Shown here one piece after another: positions 21,701 through 34,341 of a DNA stretch of 64,000 nt. A program made the position numbers and the translations under genes. Below the pieces are notes generated by a model. The model ran no database searches and was not told the DNA's origin. It saw nothing but the letters and a program-made list of their open reading frames with translations. How positions within the stretch are numbered: position 1 is the stretch's first letter; each line of letters begins with the position of its first letter. This stretch comes from Hsuehochloa calcarea (lineage: Eukaryota; Streptophyta; Magnoliopsida; Poales; Poaceae): assembly GCA_036346395.1 (NCBI GenBank), contig CM070605.1:4464001-4528000 (forward strand). The letters are read 5' to 3'.

Positions 21701-22146
21701 AGGGCGGGGTCCTCAGCAAGGAGAGAATCCGGGCGACGCCGAGTTCCGAGGAGCTCGGTATGGCCTTGGTGCGCAAACTGGAGCAATTTGAGCGGCGGCA
21801 TGGGCGGGGGATGGCCGTCGCAGGGACTGTGACAGCCGGAGGAAGGTGACGGTATGGGCGGAATTGATGGCGGCAGTTGGAGGCGACAGAGTTGGTGTTG
21901 GCTCGGGAGAGACTGGGAGAGAGGCGGGTGGCTACTGGGAGAGAGAGGAGAGAATGGCTCGGGAGAGGTGCGAGCCGAGCCAAGGGCTCGGGAAGAGAAT
22001 AAATTTGAGCCCAAGGGAGAAGGAGAAATAGCCAAGTTGAGTTTAGGCCCAAAACCGAAAAGAGTAGCTACTGACTAGAATTTGAAATTTTGAAAATGCC
22101 AACACATTTGAAACACAAACTCGAGTTTGAAACGAAAGGTGTTACA
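18736..22146 (-). repeat. 3' LTR of the Tekay-type element
   Basis: 3411 bp. 18736-20800 matches 28125-30180 closely; the GC-rich block 21100-22030 matches 30490-31400 less well. The end of this copy (22115-22146) lacks roughly 90 bp present in the other LTR before the terminal GGTGTTACA. The GC-rich frames (21080-22052) are low-complexity Pro/Arg/Ser and are not genes. Confidence 0.85.
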
Positions 22147-23399
22147 AACCTACCCACCTTAAACGGAATCTCGACCCCGAGATTCGAGCTACTCTGTGAA
22201 GAGGTACGGAAGTCCTGCTTCAACTGGTCTTCGCGCTCCCAGGTGGCTTCTCTTGCCGTGTGGTTGCTCCATTGGACTTTACACAGTCGGATAGTTTGGC
22301 GTCTTGTTTGCTTTTCGATGATGTCTAGGATCTTGACTGGACGTTCTGAGTAGGTCAGATCTTTCTGGAGGGCGATGGCTTCAACTGGGGTTTGCTCTTC
22401 AGGTACCCTTAGGCATTTCTTAAGTTGGGAGACGTGAAACACATTGTGCACGTCGGACAAATTCTCCGGTAGCTCCAACTGATAGGCCACTTCTCCTCGC
22501 TTGGCAGTAATAGGGAACGGGCCTATGTATCTTGGCGAGAGCTTCCCTTTTACTTTAAATCTTCGAGTTCCACGAAGTGGGGAAACCTTGAGATATACAT
22601 TATCTCCGACTTCAAAGTTCAATTTCCTTCGTCGGTTGTCAGCATAACTCTTCTGTCGAGACTGAGCTGCTTGAAGACGGTCTCGAATCAGTCGAACTTT
22701 CTCTTCTGCCTGCTTGAGAGTATCTGGGCCGAAGATGTACCCTTCACCTGATTCCGACCAATGCAGTGGGGTTCTGCATTTTCTTCCATAGAGTGCTTCA
22801 AACGGGGACATCTTCAGACTAGACTGAAAGCTGTTGTTATATGCAAACTCGGCATATGGTAGACACTTTTCCCAGTCTACGGTAAACTCCAAAGCGCAAG
22901 CTCGAAGCATGTCTTCAAGAATTTGGTTTGTTCTTTCAGTTTGACCATCGGTCTGAGGGTGGTAAGCTGTACTGAAGGCAAGGTGCGTTCCAAGGGCATC
23001 ATGCAAACTAGCCCAGAAATGCGAGGTGAATTGAGAACCCCGATCTGAGACTATCCTCTTGGGTACTCCATGCAAGCATACAATGCGAGCCATATATAAC
23101 TCGGCCAATTTGTCCCCTTTGAAAGTTGTCTTTACCGGGATGAAATGAGCCACCTTAGTCAGTCTATCCACTATGACCCACACTGAATCATATCCAGATT
23201 TGGTTCGTGGCAATCCTGTAATGAAGTCCATTCCGATTTCTTCCCATTTCCACTGGGGTATTTGCAGTGGTTGAAGCAAACCTGCGGGCCTTTGATGTTC
23301 GGCTTTGACTCGCTGGCATATATCACAACAAGCTACATACTCTGCTATGTCTCTTTTCATTCGCGGCCACCAATACAAAGTTTTCAAGTCTTGATACAT
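22147..23399 (-). pseudogene. gypsy integrase with C-terminal chromodomain
   Basis: Minus-strand frame. It starts in the zinc-binding region (the CCDICQRVK part of HHCC), then the catalytic core: GMDFITGLP (first Asp), IVSDRGSQF (second Asp), TAYHPQTDGQTERTN (Glu). The YIGPF block follows. Near the end a chromodomain-like segment (ERPVKILDIIEKQ, then VQWSNHTAREATWERED) is the mark of chromoviruses, where it targets integration to particular chromatin. The frame runs on into the LTR (to 22068). It is separated from the RNase H frame by a frameshift near 23390. The frame itself is open, so the integrase part is well preserved. Confidence 0.9.
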
Positions 23400-24175
23400 C
23401 TTGGTGCCTTTGCTGTGTGAGTATAACTTTGAAAGTGGGCTTCTTTCAGAATCAGGTCCTTGAGTTCCTTTTGGTGGGGAACAAGGAGGCGTCTTTCAAA
23501 CCATAGGATTCCTTGCGGATCTTCAATCAACTTCGGGGCCTTTCCTTCTGCCATGAGTTGCTTGAACCTCTGGACTCCAGAATGTCCTAGTTGGGCGGTC
23601 TTGATCTGATCTTCAAGAGTTGGATGTGCTTCCACAGCATCCGTGGCACCTTGTTCTATCAACCAAAGGTTGAGCCTTTCAAATTCCTTGTGAAGTTCCG
23701 GCTGCTGCTCTTGAACCAAGACATTATTGCAGTAGGACTTGCGGCTCAATGCGTCAGCGACCACATTAGCCTTTCCAGGATGGTAATGAACATCCAAATT
23801 GTAGTCCTTTATTAGCTCTAGCCATCTTCTTTGCCGAAGGTTGAGATCTGATTGAGTGAAGATGTACTTGAGACTCTTATGGTCAGTGTAGATGTTACAA
23901 TGATTTCCGATTAAGTAATGCCGCCAAATTTTTAGGGCATGCACTACTGCTGCTAACTCCAAATCATGAGTTGGGTAGTTGTCTTCATGAGGGCGGAGTT
24001 GTCTGGATGCATAGGCTACCACTTTTCCTCCTTGCATGAGGACACATCCAAGCCCTTGGCGCGAGGCGTCACAATAGACTTCGAAGTCCTGATGTATGTC
24101 CGTAGAACAAGCACAGTCGAAGTCAATCTCTTCTTTAATTCTTGGAAACTCGCTCACAAGCTTTGGTCCAATCAT
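23384..24175 (-). pseudogene. gypsy RNase H and integrase zinc-finger start
   Basis: Minus strand, 263 codons. Residues ~30-150 are RNase H: VYCDASRQGLGCVLMQ with the first Asp, YPTHDLELAAVVHALK with the Glu, IYTDHKSLKY, and NVVADALSR. The linker and the beginning of the integrase zinc domain follow. Frameshifts at both ends separate it from RT (near 24175) and from the integrase core (near 23390). Confidence 0.88.
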
Positions 24176-24203
24176 ACTTCTTTTCCTTTTTCAGCAGGTT
24201 GGG

Positions 24204-25808
24204 TCATCGGCTTGAGATCTTTGAGAACCCTTCTATGAAGCGCTGTAATATCCGCCAAGCCGAGAAAACTACGCACTTCAAACGGATGCGGCCGCTTCCA
24301 TTCGCCATGCCTTCGACTTTGGATGGGTCTACAGCAATTCCTCCGGCGGATACAACATGTCCAAGAAAACTTATCTTCTGAAGCCAAAATTCACATTTGC
24401 TGAACTTAGCAAAAGTGGTGATCCTCAAAGATCTCTAGGACCGATTTAGTGATGATGGGCATGCTCTTCTTGAGTCCTAGAGTAGATCAAGATGTCGTCT
24501 ATAAATACGACCACAAACTTGTCTAGGTAGTCCATGAATACTTTATTCATGAGGTTCATGAAGTGGTGGTGCATTGGTTAAACCAAACGGCATTACAGTG
24601 AACTCAAAGCGAGCCATCTAGGGTGGTAAAAGCCGTCTTAGGAATATCCTCAATTCGATCTTGAGTTGATGGTACCTGGACCTTAGGTCTATCTTGAGAA
24701 AAGCTGCTCCTCGATAGCGATCAAACAAGTCGTCAATGCGGGGCAGGGGGTACTTGTTTTTAATTGTAACATCATTAAGTCCCCTGTAATCCACACACAG
24801 CCTGGCGGAGCCATCCTTCTTCCTTACAAAGAGCACTGGTGAACCCCAGGGAGAAGAACTAGGCCTGATAAATCCTTTTTCCTGTAGATCTTCGAGCTGG
24901 GTCTTGAGTTCCTCCAGTTCGTCGACGGTCATCCGATAAGGTCTTTTGGCAATTGGAGCTGCTCCTGGCTTCAAGTTGATCACAAACTCAACATCTCTAT
25001 CCGGCGGCATGCCTGGCAAATCTTCTGGAAAGACATCGGGGTAAGCTTGGACTACGGGCGTTGTCTCTAGGGACAACTCCTCCAAGTGGTGGACCAAGAA
25101 AAGAGAAGGGGAGGAACGGTCCACCTTAACTTCGGTCACGATCCCAGGGATCTTAGTGAGCACCACCTTTCTGTTGGCACAGTCTATTAATCCATGATAT
25201 CTGGCCAACCAATCCATCCCTAGGATGATATCCAGAGTTTGGGATTCTAGCACAATGAGGGTTGCTAGAAATCCAGAGTTTTCCAAGGAAATCTCTACTT
25301 TGGGACTGACTGAGGTAGCAAAGAGAGATCCCCCGGGTGAACTTAGCACCACAGGTTTCCTTAACTCAAAGGTTGGCAACTTAAGCCTTTCAACAAACTT
25401 CCTTGAAACAAACGAGTGCGAAGCTCCAGAATCAAATAAAACTTGTGCAGGTACTGAATTAACAGAGAACGTACCCATTAGCACTCCTGAGGCTTCCTGA
25501 GCCTCCTCTGCTGTGACATGGTTCACCCGGCCATGGCTCGGCGTTGGAGTAGACCTTGAGGCTTGAGATGACTGGAAACTCTTGCTTGGGCCAGATCCTT
25601 GGCCTGATGCTGGGGCGGCTACAGGTTTGACCTTTGCAGTATTGTAGCGACGGCTAGGGCACCTATTGGCGTAGTGCCCTTTCTCTCCACAACTATAGCA
25701 ACGGAGATCAGCTGCAGGGTTGACTGCGGCAGGTGGCCCAGTGGGGCGAAGGTTGTGGAAACCGCTTCCTTGAGTACGCGGGGTAGAAACTGCGGTCTTC
25801 TGCGGCAC
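24204..25808 (-). pseudogene. gypsy zinc knuckle, protease and reverse transcriptase, broken
   Basis: The main frame (24618-25808) begins near a CCHC knuckle (CYSCGEKGHYANRC), then an aspartic protease with intact VLFDSGASHSFVS and IILGMDWL. The RT N-terminal half follows (PYRMTVDELEELK, SSPWGSPVLFVRKKDG, CVDYRGLN). Gly is replaced by Arg in the DLRSGYHQ-type motif, and the frame ends shortly after. The FIDDIL catalytic box is read in another frame near 24480-24510, and the RT end (FSKCEFWLQKISFLGHVVS) in a third (24204-24428). So protease is intact but RT is split by at least two frame breaks. Confidence 0.88.
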
Positions 25809-27929
25809 GTGGCGAAGTCCAAGGAAGTTTGCCTTGAAAAGGGGTCCTCTGAGGATAGCTGCCCTGTGGCTTCTGAAAAGCTAGCTTGCGCTTGCGGCTA
25901 GCTTCTGCGGTCCTCTTCTCATTTTCCAGTATCAGGGCCTTATTGATGAGGTGGTGGAAGCTGGAGTAGTCGTGAAGAATGAGTTGGCCTCTCATCTCCT
26001 CACGCATACCTTCAATAAAGCGGTCAATCTTTTCCTCTTCATTTGCTATGTCACTAGGGGCATAGCGAGCGAGCTGATTGAACTTAGTGAGATACTCATT
26101 CACTGATAGGTTGCCTTGCTTAAGAGTCCTGAATTCGTTTTTCTTCAACCTCATCGTGCCAGCTGGCACAAAGTTTGCTCTGAAAGCCGACTTGAATTCA
26201 GCCCACGGAATTGGTTGCCAATCGACTTCAGACCCACTTGGGGATTTGGTTACCTCTTCGCAGATGCGTGGTTTGGTGATTCCTGTGAAGATGATGCTAT
26301 GTCCGCTCACTTCCTCTTCTTCTTCTTCGTCTTTGTCTTTGTCGAGTGCCCGTGGCAAGGTAATTGTCCCACCATGCAGCTGCGGCTCCTTTGAGCTGGT
26401 GGGTGGCAAAGTCCACCCTGTCTTCTTCTGAGCAACGAGCCAACCAAGCTTCTTCTGATCACGGAGCCGCCCTCTGCTTCAAGAGGCTCACTTGCATTGC
26501 AAGGTAAGTGGCCTAGTGCGAAGAAAGTCCGCGAAGTTTTGAAGTGCGGCCGTGGTCCCGCTCTTGATCGCTCAACAAGGCTTGCGAGAACCGAGTTTCT
26601 TTGCAAAGATTACTTGGGCCATGGTCGGGTTTCTTTGGTGTGGCGGTGGCAGATTCTGTTCTTGACCACGACCTTGGCCATTTCCACGGCCTCTTCCACG
26701 ACCTCTTGCAAAGGCTCACAAGGGAGCAAAGACTCTTCTGGGAGGCATCTGAAGAAAAACTGAGGCTCAGAACTAAAAAGGGGGTTATACGAGGGTTGGC
26801 TAGCCCTCTAGAACAACAAAAAGAAACTCAACTGAAACAAGATCGAATAAATACAACACAAAGTCCATAATGACTGCATTACATTAAGGGAGTTAAACAT
26901 TACATGACTTTAGAACACAGCATATAGGCCATGCTAAGCCACGATGCCAGATACAACATTCGTCTACAAAAGAAAAGAGCAAAAGAGTGCTTGCAACAAA
27001 AGCGCCTAGCAAGCTTCGCCACTAACCTATTCTAAGCGGACTACTCCACCTACAGTCCGATCGCCGCAGTCTTGTGATTGCCGAGAACGGAACGGAGCGG
27101 CTCTGGCTGAAGGATGGCGAAGTAGAGCGGGAGCGGTCGCTACCGATGCTGGGCGATCGGGAGCGGGAGCGGCTGCGTCCACGGCTGGACTCTCCAATGA
27201 CGATGCGGAGCGGCGGACTGAGGCGTCGCACACTCATGCGTGCTGTCCTCCTCGTGAGAGCTGGGAGGGGCCGACTGAGTGTCCCGACGCCGGGAAGCGC
27301 GGCGAGCTGGGACGGTGGTGGTGGCAGTGAGACGCGCCAACTCTGCGAGAGCGGCGTCCCTCTCTTGGACGGCAGCGGCGTGGGCCTCGTCGGTCCTGAT
27401 CAGGTTGTTGCGGAGGGTGTCTGAGTGGGCATAACTGCCAGTGAGCAACATCCTGAGCTGGGCCACCTCCTCCATGGCGGCGTTGATAGTCGCCGTCATG
27501 GCTCGAGTAATTTGGACTCTTTGGGTCAAGCGAGGGTCGTTGTCCCTGGCGTCGAAGACCTCCGGGGTCTGCTCTCCGTCGGGGAGATACGGAAAGAAGC
27601 AGAAGGGGGACCTCAACAAGAGATCCTCGTATAGCCAAGACAAAGGGAGTCTTTGGCGACCGCAGCGGCGTCTGGATCGCGTCGTGGCAGCTGTGGCGAG
27701 GTGCGTCGCCCTGGAAGGTGTGGGGGTTGAACTCGCCGGTCCTGGCGTAGAGGAAAACCTCCACGATCCAAGACTCGCGGTCCAAGACCCTCGTCGTCCG
27801 GCCTCGGTAGAGTGGAGGACGGGTGAACCCAAGGTACTGCATCAGTTGACGAAGGAGCTCCGCATATTGCCCTTCGTCCCCTGCGTGAGAGTAGTAGTCC
27901 CAGGGTCCATCCGACGAAGGGGCAGCCAT
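25708..27929 (-). pseudogene. gypsy Gag, frameshifted
   Basis: N-terminal frame from an ATG at 27929 (MAAPSSDGPWDYYSHAGDEG), continued in overlapping frames (27140-27832, 26307-26606), and the central Gag domain in 25708-26409 (PIPWAEFKSAFRANFVP, then KQGNLSVNEYLTKFNQLARYAP, RFIEGM). Several frameshifts separate these pieces. A poly-Glu/Lys region lies near 26310-26345. The order and motifs are those of Tekay-type Gag. Confidence 0.8.
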
Positions 27930-28107
27930 CTACAAATTTTGAAACAAGAGACAAGTCAAGAAACAAATGAAAATATGGGTAAGTCAGAACTAAGAGTGAT
28001 GAGTAAAGCAATAATACTTGATATTTTTGCAAAAGTTTTCTTAGGTTTCGAAAATAGAACTCAAGTCCTTAGGCTCGTCCAGTCTAACTAAGACTCCTAC
28101 GGTCGTA

Positions 28108-28120
28108 TGCTCTGATACCA
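28108..28120 (-). other. Primer-binding site of the Tekay-type element
   Basis: The minus strand reads TGGTATCAGAGCA, a perfect initiator methionine tRNA complement, four bases from the 5' LTR edge at 28125. It confirms the minus orientation. Confidence 0.92.
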
Positions 28121-28124
28121 GCTC

Positions 28125-31100
28125 TGTCGGACCCGGATTTCGTAAACCCGAATCCTCTGTGAAACCATGTACTACTCCCTGGATCAGTAGGTAGTACTCA
28201 CAGGTGCATTACTGTATCATCTCATACAAGCGTGAAATAGAACCAACACATATATTACAGACAGTCAAGGTAACATAGACCGCGTCGGGTCAAGTTTTTA
28301 CAGAAGGGCCGTCAGGCCAAATATGTTACATCACAAAAGATCGTGTCTACAGCGGAAGCAAAAGGGGATGGGGCACATCTCACCACAGGCAGCGACCGGG
28401 GTGTTTTGTGTATGACTAATATTATCCGAGGGCCCGGATGATATTAGTTATACACAAGTACCAACGAGTCTACTAGACTGGGGCGAGATCTAAACTACAG
28501 AACTAGACTACTCCTCATCGCATCCTGGTCCATCGGCTTCTGGATCCTCATAATATGCGTAATCTCCTTGGTCCAGATCATCTGAAGAGTTTTGGGAGAG
28601 CGAGGGTGAGCACAACTACGTGCTCATGGCCGACACAATGATGCAATAATATTCATGCACAGTGTAACAAGGAGGGCTCGGGTTCTTTTATTTGCGTAAA
28701 GCAATATTTATAAATACAGATATTAGAAAATCCTGTCACTTAGCAATTGGACCAAATTTGCATTTTTAAAGAGATTAATTGTGCAATAATTGATAACATG
28801 TGAGAGGTTCCTCCATGGAAACTCGCCTCATGCTTCTTTTTCTTTGGTGGTCATACCCACCTATTACCAACAGGGTAAGAATACCCAGAAAAACCAATCA
28901 AAGGCTAGGTGAGCCCCGCACATTTTCATCCCACCCACAACAGTTTTTGAAATAGAACTATATCTTGCAAGTTCCTTTGCCCGCCCATGACCGTGGGCAC
29001 GGCTGTCCGAACAGTTTTTTTTTATTATTCTCTGCAGAGATTGTACATCTTTACCCACAAGAGATAATCAGCTTGATATGTACACACGTTTCCGTAGACA
29101 TGTGAATCAAGGGGAGATTATCACAAGGCCTTTACAAGGCATCCCTCATTGTTCATTGCACCCGCTAAGGTTTCATCTGAGAGTGGTTACGCTCTCCCTC
29201 TGCGTCAACCATGCCCCAAACCCCTCTTGCGCCCACGGCGGCTTGCGCCCGGCGTCACGACCGTGTCCACGACGGCTTAAGCGGCGACACGACTCGTGGG
29301 TCACTCCAGTGGTCCAACTCACAATGGTGGATACAAATTAGTCGGCCAGGTCGACACCATTATAGACTTGTGGTTGTACTGTTTTACAATAGGAGGTCAT
29401 CACAGGATTAGGTCCTTAAGATCATCTGGGCGGTTCTTTCCACATACCATCCACAAAAATATCCTGGGCTACATTAGCACCCAACCATTTACCCGCCAAC
29501 TTACCATCCGCCCAGATGGGTATTAGCAAATTTTAGAGTTTTGGAGAGGTATAAACAAATTATCCAACCAATTCAGTCATTCTCCCCAATGACTGCCCAA
29601 AACAATTTTTATGATAAAAGGATGGTGAGTTGGGGTAGATAATACCCCGGTACTTAAACAAGTCTAGCATGGCGTTTAAGTACGACCTATAACTAGTAAG
29701 TTACCAGATATTTACTAGGGTGACAAAGGTATTGGGAGTTCAACTTTCAAGGGAAATGGCATATTAATTTATTAATCAACAAATAGGCATTTAGCTACCT
29801 TAGAGGATTTGACATACATTTGCATAAAAATTAAAGCATGCAGTTTGATATTTTAACAGAATATAATTTGCATAAAATGTGGGATCAATATGATCAAAGT
29901 GTTGACTCGCCTTGGATAAAGGTAGAGGGGTCTAGGTCCTCTTGTGCTGGTCCGAGGTGGGGGTCTTCCGCTTCTTCGAACCCTACTCGAACGATGTACC
30001 GGAAAGACACAAAAAGAAAAGAGAGCAAATAAATACATAACACCAAGCAAATGAACTCCAAATTAAACAAGACCAGTGCCATTAGCAAGATCTTGTTTTT
30101 AGAAAATTTTAGGAAAAAGATTCATAATTTTTGGAGTTATAACGAGAGAGTTATGGATTTTTGAAGTTTTAAACAGGTTTTACAATAGAAAAGAAAAACA
30201 GAATTGTCGGTTAATTCAGGGCGACACGTGTCGGGCGTACACAGTGGGCGGTGCATGTGCAAGATCGTGGCGTGGGTAGAAGGCCAACGGCGCAGCGCCG
30301 AGTCCACGGTTCACTGGTTCACGGAATAGTACTCGGGCCCACATGTCGGTCAAAGAAAACAAAAACCAGTGTTAACCCTTGCCATTACTGTGCGGCCGGG
30401 CCCACACGTCAGTGATACAAGTTGACACTTAGGGCTAATTAAACCAAGATTAACGATTAAGCGAACGATAATCACGACAAAATCGGCTCTGTTCGCATGG
30501 CGTCCGAACAATGCGCACCGAGGAGAAGCCGGAGTGGCGGCTTGTCGCCGGCGGAGGAGGGCGGCGGCGCCGGGTTACCAAAATGGGTTCCCCTCGGTGA
30601 GGCGGTCCGGTGGTGGCGAGGCGGCGCCGAGTTTGACCGCAGCGCGCGGCTCAGGAGGCGGCGCGGAGCTCGGCGGAGGCGGGGAAGGAGGTCGCGCAGT
30701 GACTTGAGAGATCGGGGAGGCACGGGGTCGGCGAGGTCCTCCTCAGCTTACCTCGCCAACAATGGCGGCGGAATTGGTCGGAGCGGGAGATCGGCGTGGA
30801 AGGGAGGCGGCCGGAGTGGAGAAGATGGAGCCGATCCGAGGCTGGGGTCGGAGGCCGGGCTTGGGGAGTGCTCCTGGGAGGTGGTGGCGCACGGTGACGG
30901 GGGTGGCGGCGCCGGGAGCTCGCCGGAGGAGGGGAACCGGCGGTGGAGTGGCTCGGCTGAAATGGGGAAGACTCGGCAATTTCAATGGTGCTTACCTGGG
31001 AGCAAGGGAGGGAAGCGGGGAGGTAGAAGGGAGCTTGGGGTTCTTGTAGGGGACCGAAAAAGGGCGGGGTTGAGAGGAGAGAGGCCGGGCAAGGCGGGGT

Positions 31101-31620
31101 CTCCGGATGCTCGGTATGGCCTCCTTCGTGCACGTCTGGGCAGGTGAGGCGGCGGCATGGCGTCGCAGGGATGGGGGAACAGGGGAGACGATGGGACTGA
31201 TGTTGACGCGCACGGGGGAGAGAGAGGTTGAGGCGCGCCGAGAGTGGGGAGAAATGGCTCGGGAGAGAGAGCTGAGGTGGCCGGGCCGAGCTTGCCAGGA
31301 AGAAGAAGAAGGAGCGGCCGAGCCAGGTGAAAGCAGGCGGGCGGAGGTGCAGCAGAGTTGGGGGCCACTGCTAAGGAGAGAATGGGCTGAGCCCAAGGGA
31401 GAGGGAAGGAGGTTTAGCTGGCTTGGGTTTAGGCCCCAAAACCGAAAAGAGTAGCTACAGCTTGCAAATGAAAATTTGAAAATGCCAAAACATTTGAAAC
31501 ACAAACTCGAGTTTAAAAGCATCTCACAAGCTCTTCGAAAATACCGCGGATTGAACTGCGAATCAAAAACAGAAGACGAAAGGTAGATACTATTCACCGT
31601 TCGAAAAACGGGGTGTTACA
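28125..31620 (-). repeat. 5' LTR of the Tekay-type element
   Basis: 3496 bp, the counterpart of 18736-22146. It ends GGGGTGTTACA, directly abutting copia coding sequence at 31621. Element transcription would start in this LTR and run leftward. Confidence 0.85.
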
Positions 31621-33008
31621 GCTAAAGACCACCCAATAGACCAAATATTGGGTGAAGTAAGCAAAGGTGTCCAAACTCGCTCTCGTATTGCTTCTTTTTG
31701 TGAACATTACTCTTTTGTTTCCTCTTTGGAACCAAAGCGTATAGATGAAGCACTAGAAGATCCGGATTGGGTGAATGCTATGCATGAGGAGCTAAATAAC
31801 TTCGCCCGAAATGATGTTTGGACAATGGTGGAAAGACCCAAGGAGCATAATGTTATTGGCACAAAATGGGTCTTTCGAAATAAACAAGATGAAAATGGAG
31901 TTGTGGTAAGAAACAAGGCAAGGTTAGTTGCTCAAGGATATACTCAAGTTGAGGTTTAGATTATGATGAAACATTTGCACCGTAGCAAGACTTGAGTCTA
32001 TTAAGTATTTTACTTGCTTTTGCATCATGCTTTGATATTAAATTATTTCAAATGGATGTTAAAAGTGCTTTCTTAAATGGCAAAATTTCTGAACTTGTTT
32101 TTGTTGAACAACCTCCGGATTTTGAAGATTCCAAAAATCCTAATCATGTGTATAAACTCTCAAAGGCGCTATATGGTTTAAAGCAAGCTCCTAGAGCATG
32201 GTATGGCGCCTTGAGATTTTCTACTCTAAGGGATTCAAAATCGGAAGGTTGATACAACTTTGTTTACTAAAATTATTGATGGTGATTTCTTTGTTTGTCA
32301 AATTTATGTTGATGATATAATTTTTGGTTCCACTAATCAAGATTTTTGCAAAGAATTTGGTGATATGATGTCTAGGGAGTTTGAGATGTCAATGATAGGA
32401 GAACTCAGTTTCTTCCTTGGACTTCAAATCAAACAACTCAATGATGGGGTCTTCATAAGCCAATCCAAGTATGTGAAGGACTTACTCAAAAGATTTGGCA
32501 TGGATGACGCAAAGCCCATCAAGACTCCCATGGCTACAAATGGACATCTTGATCTAAACGAAGGAGGTAAATCTGTTGATTTAAAGCTTTATAGGTCTAT
32601 GATTGGTAGTTTGCTTTATCTTACCGCATCTAGGCCCGATATTATGTTTAGCGTTTGCATGTGTGCACGTTTTCAATCGGCTCCAAAAGAATGTCATTTA
32701 ATGGCGGTCAAAAGGATATTAAGATATTTAAAGCATTCCTCAAGTATTGGCCTTTGGTATCCAAAAGGTGCTAAATTTGATTTGATTGGATATTCAGATT
32801 CGGATTATACGGGTTGTAAAGTGGATAGAAAAAGCACCTCAGGGAGTTGTCAATTCTTAGGTAGATCCTTAGTGTCATGGTCTTCTAAGAAACAAAACTC
32901 TGTTGCCCTTTCCACCGCCGAAGCCGAATATGTTTCTGCAGGTAGTTGTTGTGCACAATTGCTTTGGATGAGGCAAACATTGATGGACTATGGAATAACA
33001 TATAGCGT
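31621..33008 (+). pseudogene. SIRE/Maximus-type copia RT and RNase H fragment
   Basis: Plus strand. It opens in the segment before RT (GEVSKGVQTRSRIASFCEH, then LEDPDWVNAMHEELNNFARN). RT blocks follow (VIGTKWVFRNKQDENG, RLVAQGYTQVE), then a frameshift near 31955. RT resumes with MDVKSAFLNG, LSKALYGLKQAPRAWY and the catalytic IYVDDIIFGSTN near 32305. RNase H has YSDSDYTGCKVDRKSTSG and STAEAEYVSA. A stop and frameshift lie near 32250. The sequence ends inside RNase H at about 33000. Gag, protease and most of integrase are missing, cut off at the gypsy LTR; no copia sequence lies left of that gypsy. Confidence 0.9.
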
Positions 33009-34341
33009 TGTATGGGCTTTTCCTACCCCTATGCGTAGCCTTCGGCTCACAGTGGACCTTCATGGTCTTGGTCCATTTGGCCGGTCCTGGGTGCCGCGTG
33101 CCCCCAGGGTGCGGGGCCCTGGGCACCTGATGAACCTCGGAGGTCCTGATTTGGCCCAATCTTTCGATGAGAAGATAAATTTAGTAGAACTCGCTCAACT
33201 CTCACGATCCTGGCTACGAACTCGCAAGGCCCGAAACCACGCAATCGTTGAACTGCTCGACAAGTCGTTATCAACCGTGCACGAATACCCGGATGACCTG
33301 ATCACGAAGATCAATTCCTGCATACACCGAAGAAGCACACAAGAACAAGGTAAAACGCAATCTGAATTGTAAATATTTGATTGAGTTCAAAAGGTGGGAT
33401 TTCGCAGAGGTCCTTTACGGTTGGTCTAGTCGACACAAGCGAAGAACGAGATTTTTCACAATGGAGAAACTAATCAAACGAAATCCAAGGAAATTAGAAG
33501 GGGTGTGTCCTCCTTAAATAGGGGATGTGGAGCCATAAATCTAAAAAAATAGCAGAGTGGGACTAAACTTGTGGGTACTGTTCATGTGAACAGTAACCAC
33601 ACCCCCCGGGTGGGCCGGCGGCATATGGGCCAATTCTGGTACGATTACAAGGCTTAAATCGGTGATATAGCACATTCTTTTGATCATTCTGAAGTCTGCA
33701 GAAGGAATTTGAAGGTGAGGCTAGATCTGTTGGAAAAATCTCGTCGTTAGCTTTCCAACAAGCCCAAGAACACCCGAATCGGACTCCGTTTGCAAAAGTT
33801 ATGTATGTTTTAAGTTGGTGCTGTCAAGCTGATTCCGGAGGCCGAACTGGATTCCAAAACGGGTCCAGCTCGAACTGCTTGCTTGTCTTGGTCCAAAAGT
33901 GACATGGTGCTGCACACATATATATTTCATCATTAGGTAGCATCATATAGTTCATATAACATAAAGACACTCCTAAAAATAAGCTCACCTGATAATTTAA
34001 GTGAAGCGTACGAGCTCTTCTACTTGGAACAACAAGCATAGAAAATATGGTTGTATCCATAGGGGTCATGTCCTCATCAGCACCCTTCGGTGCCTCCGAG
34101 GTGGTCTTCGGCGTCTCGCACCTTCTGGGCCGGTGGTGCTTCAGTGGTGATCCGAACGCCTTCGAGCCTCCTCCAAAGCATCCACTTTGCTGGCCCACGT
34201 CGGCCTCCCCGGGATCTTCGTTTGCGGTTCGGGGCTCCCCCGAAGGGGCAACTAGTACCCGCGGAGACCCCGGCTCATGGCCTCCGGCTGGGGCCTCGCG
34301 ATCTTCGTCGGGCCACCGGGGCCGGTGGGGCCACCCCTACA
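33009..34341. repeat. LTR-like remnant after the copia fragment
   Basis: Begins TGTATGGGC and ends GCCACCCCTACA, an imperfect inverted pair (TGTANGGG/CCCNTACA). A block near 33750-33800 (GTTAGCTTTCCAACAAG, then AATCGGACTCCG) closely resembles the LTR of the gag-only element near 5067. It also has GC-rich hairpin-prone sequence at 33090-33130. No matching target duplication was found (AGCGT left, ATAAT right), so the borders are tentative. Frames here have no recognisable domain. Confidence 0.4.

Larger units (their letters stand above)
18736..31620 (-). mobile_element. Tekay/Del-type chromodomain Ty3/gypsy retrotransposon, full-length but mutated
   Basis: Two long LTRs (18736-22146, 28125-31620) start TGTCGGACCCGG on the plus strand and end GGTGTTACA. 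A perfect primer site lies inside the right LTR. On the minus strand gag, zinc knuckle, protease, RT, RNase H, integrase and a chromodomain follow in the gypsy order. The chromodomain and the 3.4 kb LTRs point to Tekay/Del. The LTRs differ by many small indels, so the insertion is older than the gag-only element. Coding frames are broken several times. The flanking five bases do not match (GGTAG left, GCTAA right), so a later rearrangement removed one original flank. Confidence 0.9.

Noticed and set aside
21080..22052. Long overlapping ORFs on both strands (up to 188 codons)
   Set aside because: They lie in the GC-rich part of a gypsy LTR, are Pro/Arg/Ser/Gly low-complexity, and change frame in the sister LTR at 30472-31597.
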